64,000 nucleotides of DNA from Halococcus salifodinae DSM 8989 (GTDB lineage: Archaea; Halobacteriota; Halobacteria; Halobacteriales; Halococcaceae), in the NCBI RefSeq assembly GCF_000336935.1, contig NZ_AOME01000015.1, forward strand, positions 79,718 to 143,717, written 5' to 3'. This document shows, one piece after another, positions 56,850-64,000 of this stretch. Numbering within the stretch: position 1 is the first letter of the stretch; every line of letters begins with the position of its first letter. The notes below the pieces were generated by a model. That model worked only from the letters and a program-made list of their open reading frames with translations, was not told the origin of the DNA and did no database searches. A program made the position numbers and the translations under genes.

Positions 56850-58844
56850 ATGGACCTCGAATCGGTCCCCGGCGTCGGTCCGAAAACCGCCGACCGCCTC
56901 GCGGCGCTCGACGAGCCCGAGCGCGCGCTCGCGGCGGGCGACGTGGCGGCGCTCGCCGAGGCTCCCGGCGTCTCGCCGGGGCGAGCCGCGACCATCGCGC
57001 GGGCGGCGATCCAGGCCGAGCACGACGACACCGGGGAGTTCCTCGCGACCGACCGCGCCCGCGAGATCTACCGTGACGCGCTCTCCCTGCTTCAGGAACG
57101 CGCGGTCACCGACTACGCCGCACGGCGGCTCGAAACGCTCTACCCCGCCAGCAGCGAGTCACGGATCGAAGAAGTGCGTGAGTGGACCACGGAGGCGATG
57201 GCGCGCGAACCCGGTCCCGAGGTGCTCGACGCACTCTCTGGCGTCGAACCGCTCGAATCGCCCTCGGGACTCAGAGTCCGCGAGCGGTGTCTCGCCACCG
57301 CCGATGCCGAGCGCCACGCCGCGGCCGAGACCGCCTACCCCGAGATTTCGGTCGAGATCGTTGAGGACGCCCGCGACCTCGCTGACCTCGCGACGGGGTA
57401 CTCGACGGTGATCGTCCTCGACGAATCCTTCGCCGGGATCGATATCGCGGGCGACGTCCGGGTCGAACCCGACGCGCTCGAACGCCCCGCAATGGTGGTG
57501 CCCGAACGGCTGCTCGCCTTCTTCGCCGAGAACCGCGATCGGCTTCAGGCGGCTGCCGCGGTTGCACGGGCCGCCGATCTCGACACGCCCTGCGATCTCG
57601 CGGCGCTTGACGACGCACTCGGCCGGCTTGACGACGAGAGAAGCGTGGTTCCCGACGACGAGCTTGCGCGGCTGCGTCAGGCAGTCGACGACCTCGACGC
57701 GGCGATCTCCACAGGTGAAAGCGTGGCGAACGATCGGCTCCGCGCCGCGATCGAGGAGCGCGATGTCACCATCGAGGGTTCGGACCTGCTCTCGTTGGTC
57801 GAGCAGGGCGCTGGCGTCGACTCGCTGCTCTCGCGGGAACTCGCCGACGAGCACGCCGAAGCGATCGAGGCCGCACGCGAACATCTCGTCGACGCGCTCG
57901 ATCTCGATCCTGGGGAAAGCGAGATCGCCGCGCGGGCGTTCCCCGAGGAGCCCACCTTTCCTGTGGAACACGACGAGGATGTCGTGAGCCGACTCCGCGA
58001 GGAGCTCACCGCCGCGCGCGACCGGCGAGCGAGTAGAATAAAGCGCGACCTCGCGGCGGACCTCGCCGATCTGCGCGAGGACTGCGAGGCGCTCGTCGGC
58101 GCGGCGCTCGAACGCGACGTCGAACTCGCCGTCGCGCGCTTCGCCCGCGAGTTCGAGTGTACGCTGCCCGAGTTTGGCGGAAGAGGAGTCGCGATCGAAG
58201 CCGGCCGCTTGCCCCTCCTCGACGTCGACTTCGACGCGGTCGAGCCGATTGACTACGAAGTCGCGGGCCCGACGCTGCTCTCGGGGGTCAACAGCGGCGG
58301 GAAAACCTCGACCCTCGATCTCCTCGCGCTCGTCACGATCCTCGCGCACATGGGGCTGCCCGTCCCCACCGAGCGGGCGGTAGTCGAGCGCTACGACTCG
58401 CTGCACTACCAGGAGAAGAGCCAGGGCACTCTCGACGCGGGCGCGTTCGAGTCCACTCTCCGGGAGTTCGCCGGCCTCGTCTCGGGGGTGGGTCGCCGGC
58501 TCGTGCTGGTCGACGAACTCGAAAGCATCACCGAACCGGGTGCGTCGGCCCGGATCATCGCGGGCATCCTCGAAGAGCTCGCGGGCGACGAGACCACTGC
58601 CGTATTCGTCTCCCACCTCGCCGGCGAAATTCGCGAGGCTGCCGGGTTCGAGGTCCCCGTCGACGGCATCGAGGCGGTCGGACTGGAAGGGGGCGAGCTC
58701 GTCGTGGAGCGCTCGCCGAAGAAAGACGTCCTCGCGCGCTCGACGCCCGAACTCATCGTCGAGAAGCTCGCCACCCAGGACGGTGGTACGACCGCCGACG
58801 GTGCGGAGCCGTTCTACGAGCGCCTACTGGAAAAATTCGAGTGA
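56850..58844 (+). CDS. MutS-family ATPase with N-terminal helix-hairpin-helix
   Basis: 664 residues from the ATG at 56,850 (MDLESVPGVGPKTADRLAAL). The N-terminal 60 residues are an (HhH) DNA-binding module (VPGVGPKTADRL, APGVSPGRAATIA). The middle is a helical lever/clamp-like region with predicted coiled coil (about 380-440). The C-terminal ABC-type ATPase has Walker A SGVNSGGKTSTLDLL (about 478-492), Q-loop, the signature-like GALDAGAFESTLREFA region, Walker B RRLVLVDELESITEP and the D-loop. No Smr nuclease domain and no mismatch-reading N-terminal domain. Archaeal MutS relatives of this shape are poorly characterised; role in recombination or repair is inferred. 95 bp before orc1-like gene. 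Confidence 0.88.
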   Translation: MDLESVPGVGPKTADRLAALDEPERALAAGDVAALAEAPGVSPGRAATIARAAIQAEHDDTGEFLATDRAREIYRDALSLLQERAVTDYAARRLETLYPASSESRIEEVREWTTEAMAREPGPEVLDALSGVEPLESPSGLRVRERCLATADAERHAAAETAYPEISVEIVEDARDLADLATGYSTVIVLDESFAGIDIAGDVRVEPDALERPAMVVPERLLAFFAENRDRLQAAAAVARAADLDTPCDLAALDDALGRLDDERSVVPDDELARLRQAVDDLDAAISTGESVANDRLRAAIEERDVTIEGSDLLSLVEQGAGVDSLLSRELADEHAEAIEAAREHLVDALDLDPGESEIAARAFPEEPTFPVEHDEDVVSRLREELTAARDRRASRIKRDLAADLADLREDCEALVGAALERDVELAVARFAREFECTLPEFGGRGVAIEAGRLPLLDVDFDAVEPIDYEVAGPTLLSGVNSGGKTSTLDLLALVTILAHMGLPVPTERAVVERYDSLHYQEKSQGTLDAGAFESTLREFAGLVSGVGRRLVLVDELESITEPGASARIIAGILEELAGDETTAVFVSHLAGEIREAAGFEVPVDGIEAVGLEGGELVVERSPKKDVLARSTPELIVEKLATQDGGTTADGAEPFYERLLEKFE

Positions 58845-58939
58845 TCGTTTCGGCATTATCCACGAGCCGTTGGGACGACAGACCCTGCAAGCACAGGGCC
58901 GCCGAAGCCTTGAAGCCGGCGGGGAGCGAGGTGAAAGTG

Positions 58940-60058
58940 ATGGCCGACGACGGCGACATGCTCTCGTGGGACGAGTCGGTCTTCCGGGACGAGGGCGTCT
59001 TCGAGGTGGATTACCTCCCGGAGACGTTCCACCACCGCGACGACCAGCTCGACGGCCTCCAGTACGCGCTCCGGCCCGCCGTCCGGGGCTCGCGTCCGCT
59101 GAACGCGATGGTTCGCGGGCCGCCCGGCACCGGCAAAACCACCGCCGTTCAGAAGCTGTTCGGCGAACTCGACGCACGGCGTGGGGTCCGAGCGGTGCGA
59201 GTGAACTGCCAGGTCGATTCGACCCGGTATGCGGTGTTCTCGCGGCTCTTCGAGGCGATCTTCGAGTACGAACCGCCCGCGAGCGGGATCTCCTTCAAGA
59301 GCCTGTTCGAGCAGATCACCGACCATCTCACCGACGAGGGCGAGGTCCTGGTGGTGTGCCTCGACGACGTGAACTACCTCTTCTACGAGGGCGAGGCCTC
59401 CGAAACCCTCTACTCGCTCCTGCGCGCCCACGAGACCCACGCGGGCGCGAAGGTCGGCGTCATTCTGGTCTCCTCCGATCTCGATCTCGACGTGATCGCC
59501 GATCTGGACGAACGCGTCCAGTCGGTGTTCCGGCCCGAGGAGGTGTACTTCTCGGCGTACGACGAAAGCGAGATCGTCGATATCCTTCGTGAGCGCGTCG
59601 AGCGCGGCTTCCGTAACGACGTGCTTGGCCCACGCCCGCTCGATCTGGTGGCCGAGCTGACCGCCGAGACCGGCGACCTCCGGGTGGGGATCGATCTCCT
59701 CCGGCGTGCGGGACTCCACGCCGAGTCGCGCGGGAGCCGCACCGTCACGATCGAGGACGTCGAGTCGGCCTACGAGAAGGCCAAACACGTCCACCTCTCG
59801 CGGCGGCTGGGCGAACTCACCGATCCCGAACGCGACCTCCTGCGGGTGATCGCCGATCACGATGGCGAGCGCGCCGGCACGGTGTACGAGGCGTTTCACG
59901 ACGAAACCGACCTCGGCTACACCCGCTACTCCGAACTTATCAACAAGCTCGATCAGTTGGGGCTCGTCGACGCCAGTTACACCAGCGTCGAGGGTCGTGG
60001 ACGCTCGCGCGAACTCTCGCTCGCCCACGACGCCGACGTGATCCTCGACCGGCTCTGA
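58940..60058 (+). CDS. Orc1/Cdc6 family replication protein (second copy)
   Basis: 372 residues from the ATG at 58,940, preceded by GAGGTGAAAGTG, a plausible ribosome-binding site. AAA+ ATPase: Walker A GPPGTGKT (60-67), Walker B VLVVCLDDVN (136-145) with Asp in place of the Glu of canonical DE, sensor I LVSSDLDLDV, then a winged-helix C-terminus (about 300-372). No ORB-like sequence and no AT-rich spacer lies next to it, so it is one of the additional Orc1/Cdc6 paralogues without its own visible origin. It may modulate initiation; function is not established. Confidence 0.9.
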   Translation: MADDGDMLSWDESVFRDEGVFEVDYLPETFHHRDDQLDGLQYALRPAVRGSRPLNAMVRGPPGTGKTTAVQKLFGELDARRGVRAVRVNCQVDSTRYAVFSRLFEAIFEYEPPASGISFKSLFEQITDHLTDEGEVLVVCLDDVNYLFYEGEASETLYSLLRAHETHAGAKVGVILVSSDLDLDVIADLDERVQSVFRPEEVYFSAYDESEIVDILRERVERGFRNDVLGPRPLDLVAELTAETGDLRVGIDLLRRAGLHAESRGSRTVTIEDVESAYEKAKHVHLSRRLGELTDPERDLLRVIADHDGERAGTVYEAFHDETDLGYTRYSELINKLDQLGLVDASYTSVEGRGRSRELSLAHDADVILDRL

Positions 60059-60103
60059 GACCGTCTCGATCCGTTTTCGCTCGGCTGCGTCCTCAGCGCC
60101 CGA

Positions 60104-60913
60104 TCAGCCGCGCCCGGTCCATCTGAGCAACAGGAGTGTGCCCTCGAACAGTCCGATCATCGTCGCGGCGACGATGATGGGGGCCATCCCGGTCGGGTCG
60201 GGGCTGAACAGGAACGCGACCCCGGCGAACCCACCCCAGAAGTAGAGCCGCCGGCTCGTGAGCCACGCCCGCGTCGTGAGTCCCATCATGATCGCGAGCA
60301 TCACGAACAGCGGGATCTGGAAGACCAGCGCGAAAAAGCCCATCAGCAGCGTCATCAGACCGAACGTATCACCGAGCCCGAACGCGATCTCCGCGACGGG
60401 CTTCGAGTAGCCGAGGAAGTAGTTGAACATCACCGGGAGAACGAGGAAGAAGGCGAAGCCGACCCCGATTATCGCGAACACGAGGCTCGTGGGGACGGCT
60501 GCGAGGTAGTACCGGCGCTCTTTGTGGTAGAGTCCAGGGCGCATGAACCGATAGGTCTGATAGACGAACAGCGGCAGCGCGACGACGAACCCCGCGAGCG
60601 ACGCCGCCTTCAGCCGGGCGAGAACGAGTGCTAGCGGGTCGTAAACGTACGGACAGGCTGCGCTCGCCTGGTCAGCCGTGACCGGGCAGGCTGTGGGTGA
60701 ACCGGGGAGGAAGGCGTACCAGATGAAGTTGATGAGGTCGTCGGCAAACGGAAAGACGACGCCGCTCACGACGCCCATCGCCACGATCACGATTCCGAGG
60801 CGTTTGACCATCTCCTCGATGTGATCGGCGAGCGGCATCTCGCTGTCGTTGAGCGGTGCGGTGTCGGCGGGCTCGTTTGCGGTGGTCCCGCCCGTCTCCG
60901 TCGACTCGGCCAT
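60104..60913 (-). CDS. tatC: Twin-arginine translocase subunit TatC (single)
   Basis: 269 residues from the ATG at 60,911-60,913. Six transmembrane helices and the conserved cytoplasmic start LADHIEEMVKRLGIV, FVYQTYRFMRPGLYHKERRYYL and the periplasmic-loop region. Receives Tat signal peptides and builds the pore with TatA. Haloarchaea rely heavily on Tat. Divergent from the double tatC, 116 bp apart. The segment 60,408-60,520 of this gene is duplicated in inverted form at the end of the window. Confidence 0.95.
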   Translation of the reverse strand: MAESTETGGTTANEPADTAPLNDSEMPLADHIEEMVKRLGIVIVAMGVVSGVVFPFADDLINFIWYAFLPGSPTACPVTADQASAACPYVYDPLALVLARLKAASLAGFVVALPLFVYQTYRFMRPGLYHKERRYYLAAVPTSLVFAIIGVGFAFFLVLPVMFNYFLGYSKPVAEIAFGLGDTFGLMTLLMGFFALVFQIPLFVMLAIMMGLTTRAWLTSRRLYFWGGFAGVAFLFSPDPTGMAPIIVAATMIGLFEGTLLLLRWTGRG

Positions 60914-61029
60914 CTGACGGTGGGTTTGCCGGTGAGCGTTGTAAACTTTCTTCTCGGCAGCCGGGAGAACGCGAGCACTGGTAGACAAGATTGATAACGA
61001 GGTGTCGGCTACGCCCACCGAAGCAACGA

Positions 61030-63285
61030 ATGTCGGGAGCCGTCGACGACGATGTCCGCCGATCGGTCGCACGCGGCCGGGAGACGCTCGGGGCGATGCT
61101 GTCGGCCGCCCAGACTCATCTCCAGAAGGTCGCGATCGCCTTCCTGATCGGGTTTCTCGGCTCGTTTTACGCGCTCTGGCTCTACGTCTGGGATCGCCTG
61201 CAGACGGATCTCTTCGCGCAACTTCCGGCCGATGTCGCCGAGGAGACCTCGGTCATCGGCACCACCCCGTTCGAAGTGCCGCTGTTGCAGGCGAAGATCG
61301 CACTCGCGGTCGGCGGGATCGTGGCGCTGCCCGTTCTGCTCTACTACTCGCGCGAGGCGCTCCGCGAGCGCGGCTACTGGGTCACGGTCGGCTCGCGCTG
61401 GAAAGTGGCTGCCATCGGGCTGATCGCTGCGCTGCTCTTTCTCGGTGGCGTCGCCTACGGCTACTTCGTGTTCTTCCCGTTGATGTTCTCGTTCCTCGCG
61501 GAGCTTTCGGTCCGGGCCGGCTTCCAGCCCACCTACTCGATCACGCTCTGGGCGCAGTTCGTCTTCCTGCTCATGCTCTCCTTCGGGCTCGCCGCCCAGC
61601 TCCCGCTCGCGATGACCGGCCTCTCGCTCACCGGTATCGTCCCCTACGAGACGTGGCGTGAGAAGTGGAAGTACGCCATCATCGGCGCGTTCGGCTTCGG
61701 TGCGCTGTTCTCGCCACCGGATCCCTTCACGCAGGTGCTCTGGGCGGTACCGATCATCGCGCTCTACGCGCTCAGTCTCGGTCTCACCAAGGTCGTGGTG
61801 ACGCTCCAGCGCGGCGGCAGCGCGGTCGACGCGGGGCGGGTGCTCAGGGAGCGCTGGCGCGCGATCCTCGCGGTTCCGACGATCGTGGCGGGCGCGATCG
61901 CCGCCCTGATCGTCGCCGGTTTCGGCGGGTTCGTCAACCAAACCGTGGTGCCGGCGATCCCCTACATCTCGCCGAGCGAGCCGGTGTTCACGTACATCGG
62001 CCCGCTGCTCGGGCTGCCGCGCGATCTCGCGATCGCCGTCGTCGCGGGAGCGGCGTTCGTCGCCGTTCTCGTGCTCTCGTTCGCGTACGCGCTCTACCGC
62101 GCCGCCGGCAGCGCCGCGACGGAGACCGGCCGAGCCGGTGATCCGACCGCGATCGATTTCGAACCCCTCGACGCGGCTGGCGTTCGGGCCGCCCCGACCG
62201 AGGCGTTTCGCGGTCTGAGCGAACAGGAGGCGGTCGCTCAGGCCAGTATGGCGACGAGCGACGGCGAACCCGAGAAGGCCCGGGCGATCCTCGATCGGTT
62301 CGACGAGGCGGAAGCAGCCGCGGAGACGGAGGATGAGTCCGACACGGCCCTCGACGAAGCCGAACATCCGGGCGAACCTGGTTCGGCACCCGATGCGGGG
62401 AACGACGCGAACCCGGTGTTGAGCCGCACGACGGGCGTCGTGGACGCGTTCACCACCGAAGAGACGACCGAGGAGGACGTCGGCGGGTACTACTACGACA
62501 TCGCGTTCGTGCTCGACAGCCTCCGATCGCGGGCGTTCTTGTTGCTCGCGATCTTCATGTCGGTGCTCGCCGGGACCTTCCTCTGGTTCCTCGGGAACCT
62601 CCCCGGGCAGTCGGCTCCCGGGATCGACCAGATCCGTGGGGACTTCCTCGGCCGGCTGCCCGCAACCGTTCGTCCCGAGCAGGTGGGGATCGTCGAACTC
62701 CATCCGACCGAGGGGCTCGTCTTCGCGATCAAGCTGAGTACGCTGTTCGCGGCGCTCGCGGTCCTGCCGCTCCTGCTCTACTACGCGTGGCCGGCGTTGC
62801 GCGAGCGCGGGATCACGGCCGGCGACCGGCGCGTGCTCATCGTCTGGGCCGGCGCGCTGTTCGTCAGTCTCATCGGGGGGATCGCCGTCGGCTACACCAC
62901 GATCGCGCCCGCGGTGATCTCGTGGCTCGCTGGCGACGCCATCGGTGCGGGGATGGTGGTATCCTACCGCATCTCGGCCGCCGGCTGGCTGGTCTTCTTC
63001 ACCACTGCCGGGATCGGGCTGCTCGCGCTCGTTCCGGTGACGATGGTGCTGTTCCATCGCGGTGGCCTGATCCCCTATCGGGGAATGCGCAATCGGTGGC
63101 GCGAGGTCACGGTCGGCGTGTTCGCGATCACCGCCTACGTCTCGCCACGCGGCGTGTTCATGATGTTCATCCTCGGGATCCCGATCATGCTGTGTTACGG
63201 GCTGGGGCTCGGCTTGCTCTGGCTCTACACCCTCGGCGGCCGGCGCGCCTCGTGGGGCGAGGAGCCGGGCGAGAGCGCCGACTGA
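61030..63285 (+). CDS. tatC2: Double TatC (TatCt type)
   Basis: 751 residues, two TatC-like halves in one chain. First half about 35-300 (VAIAFLIGFLGSFYALWLYVWD ... PLLQAKIALAVGGIVALPVLLYYSREALRERGYW), an additional helix pair and a Glu/Ala-rich acidic linker (about 375-485), second half about 505-735 (DSLRSRAFLLLAIFMSVLAG ... VELHPTEGLVFAIKLSTLFAALAVLPLLLYY). This 14-helix fusion is known only from haloarchaea. Start is the ATG at 61,030; the open frame extends upstream but is not conserved. Divergent from tatC. Confidence 0.93.
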   Translation: MSGAVDDDVRRSVARGRETLGAMLSAAQTHLQKVAIAFLIGFLGSFYALWLYVWDRLQTDLFAQLPADVAEETSVIGTTPFEVPLLQAKIALAVGGIVALPVLLYYSREALRERGYWVTVGSRWKVAAIGLIAALLFLGGVAYGYFVFFPLMFSFLAELSVRAGFQPTYSITLWAQFVFLLMLSFGLAAQLPLAMTGLSLTGIVPYETWREKWKYAIIGAFGFGALFSPPDPFTQVLWAVPIIALYALSLGLTKVVVTLQRGGSAVDAGRVLRERWRAILAVPTIVAGAIAALIVAGFGGFVNQTVVPAIPYISPSEPVFTYIGPLLGLPRDLAIAVVAGAAFVAVLVLSFAYALYRAAGSAATETGRAGDPTAIDFEPLDAAGVRAAPTEAFRGLSEQEAVAQASMATSDGEPEKARAILDRFDEAEAAAETEDESDTALDEAEHPGEPGSAPDAGNDANPVLSRTTGVVDAFTTEETTEEDVGGYYYDIAFVLDSLRSRAFLLLAIFMSVLAGTFLWFLGNLPGQSAPGIDQIRGDFLGRLPATVRPEQVGIVELHPTEGLVFAIKLSTLFAALAVLPLLLYYAWPALRERGITAGDRRVLIVWAGALFVSLIGGIAVGYTTIAPAVISWLAGDAIGAGMVVSYRISAAGWLVFFTTAGIGLLALVPVTMVLFHRGGLIPYRGMRNRWREVTVGVFAITAYVSPRGVFMMFILGIPIMLCYGLGLGLLWLYTLGGRRASWGEEPGESAD

Positions 63286-63363
63286 TCGAACGGCCTAACT
63301 GCTCGCCCGGGAACTCCCGGGTATGATCCGGCGACACGCAGCCACACGCAGGAGGACCGACCG

Positions 63364-63939
63364 ATGAGTACGTCCCACAGTGGACGTGCATCCGGCATGC
63401 AGGTGGCGCTGATCGCGCTGTTCGTCACCGCGCTCGTGACCGCCCAGCTCACCGCCACCAAAATCCTCGGGTTTTCGATCCCGTTCTCGCTCCCGGTCAC
63501 GGGCGACACGCTGATCCTCCCCGGTGCGTCGCTCGCGTACGCGCTGACGTTCCTCGCATCGGACTGCTACGCCGAACTCTACGGCCGGCGTGCGGCCCAC
63601 GTCCTCGTGAACATCGGTTTCGCGATGAATCTCGTTCTCTTAGGACTAGTCTGGGGGACGATCGCCGCGCCCGCCGCCACGTCGAGCGTCGATCCCGCGG
63701 CGTTCGCGACGGTGCTCGGCGCGAGCACCAACGTCGTGCTCGGGAGCCTGCTCGCGTACGTCGTGAGCCAGAACTGGGACGTGTTCGTCTTCCACCAACT
63801 TCGCGACTACACCGAGGGGCGCGCGCTCTGGCTCCGGAACGTCGGCTCGACCGCGACGAGCCAGGCGCTCGACACCGTGATCTTCGTGAGCGCCGGTACT
63901 ACCTCGCAGCCGTCCCCACGAGCCTCGTGTTCGCGATAA
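63364..63939 (+). CDS. VUT/QueT family (queuosine precursor transporter-like) membrane protein, C-terminally replaced
   Basis: The first 175 residues are a genuine VUT transporter: ALIALFVTALVTAQLTATKI, GDTLILPGASLAYALTFLASDCYAELYGRR, GASTNVVLGSLLAYVVSQNWDVFVFHQLR and SQALDTVIFV. The conserved C-terminus is absent: at 63,888 the DNA changes into an inverted copy of tatC and the frame runs 17 codons of unrelated sequence (TTSQPSPRASCSR) to a stop. Family members transport queuine or related 7-deazaguanine precursors. Because of the junction the protein as read here is truncated. Confidence 0.8.
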   Translation: MSTSHSGRASGMQVALIALFVTALVTAQLTATKILGFSIPFSLPVTGDTLILPGASLAYALTFLASDCYAELYGRRAAHVLVNIGFAMNLVLLGLVWGTIAAPAATSSVDPAAFATVLGASTNVVLGSLLAYVVSQNWDVFVFHQLRDYTEGRALWLRNVGSTATSQALDTVIFVSAGTTSQPSPRASCSR

Positions 63940-64000
63940 TCGGGGGCGGCTTCGCCTTCTTCCTCGTTCTCCCGGTGATGTTCAACTACTTCCTCGGCTA
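63888..64000. repeat. Inverted copy of an internal tatC segment
   Basis: These 113 bases are the reverse complement of 60,408-60,520 with a single mismatch (63,946, G for T), and the copy continues to the window edge. The two arms face each other with about 3.37 kb between them. The left boundary at 63,888 is abrupt and falls inside the codon frame of the VUT gene. Translated in the tatC frame it reads ERRYYLAAVPTSLVFAIIGG and GFAFFLVLPVMFNYFLG. Confidence 0.95.

Noticed and set aside
58844..58940. Second origin next to the Orc1/Cdc6 paralogue
   Set aside because: The upstream gap is only 95 bp, not AT-rich and contains no ORB core; only a small CCCTG...CAGGG repeat is present.
61009..63057. 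682-codon minus-strand frame opposite the double tatC
   Set aside because: Highly charged Arg/Glu/Asp translation opposite a membrane protein is the expected antisense artefact.

Overview
The window is haloarchaeal chromosome (class Halobacteria). Proteins are acidic and GC-rich at third codon positions. Markers include the circular-chromosome origin block (oapABC, oriC1, orc1, sec11, dp1), an NAD-dependent DNA ligase, bacterial-type uvrB/uvrC, ribosomal protein L40e, the ubiquitin-like SAMP2, archaeal AlaRS and RfcS, PurO, and the haloarchaeal double TatC. A Halococcus-like genus is my guess only; nothing in the sequence fixes it.

Layout. 1-1740: partial class-V aminotransferase, then an AT-richer patch with a methyltransferase that looks foreign. 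1.8-12.9 kb: ligA, a Met/Glu-repeat lipoprotein, a Ca-repeat/TM/winged-helix protein, uvrC and uvrB, malate dehydrogenase, tsr3, rpl40e. 12.9-20.2 kb: replication origin. The oapA-oapB-oapC operon and orc1 diverge from a 1-kb AT-rich spacer holding two near-identical ORBs in inverted orientation around a 280-bp putative unwinding region; signal peptidase and DP1 follow. 20.4-31 kb: metabolism and transport (DAACS symporter, aspartokinase, PurO, phosphodiesterase, nucleoside hydrolase, FNT-Usp fusion, TauE), one tRNA-Gln, an HNH protein and a broken CDGSH gene. 31.4-42.6 kb: alaS, tspO, a DUF4394-ferritin fusion, rfcS, samp2, peroxiredoxin, a decayed livF fragment, a Bat-type regulator and carbonic anhydrase. 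42.8-47.5 kb: an IclR-controlled uptake/catabolism cluster (GntP permease, enolase-superfamily enzyme, creatininase-family hydrolase). 47.7-58.8 kb: two phosphohexomutases, DUF389, larB and larE, a small DUF1931 protein, an R2-like oxidase with a one-base frameshift, and a MutS-like ATPase. 58.9-64 kb: a second Orc1/Cdc6, divergent tatC genes and a truncated VUT transporter.

Most notable points. (1) The last 113 bases are an inverted, 112/113-identical copy of the internal tatC segment and cut off the transporter: a fold-back junction that is either a misassembly or a real rearrangement. (2) ORB-like sequences occur outside the origin spacer, including an inverted pair inside the coding sequence of the DP1 linker. 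(3) A perfect 9-3-9 palindrome upstream of iclR is a candidate operator for the cluster. (4) Several unusual fusions are visible (FNT-Usp, DUF4394-ferritin, extracellular Ca-repeat to cytoplasmic winged helix). Three genes are broken; two of the lesions are consistent with loss of a G in a short G-run, so base-call error must be excluded for those.
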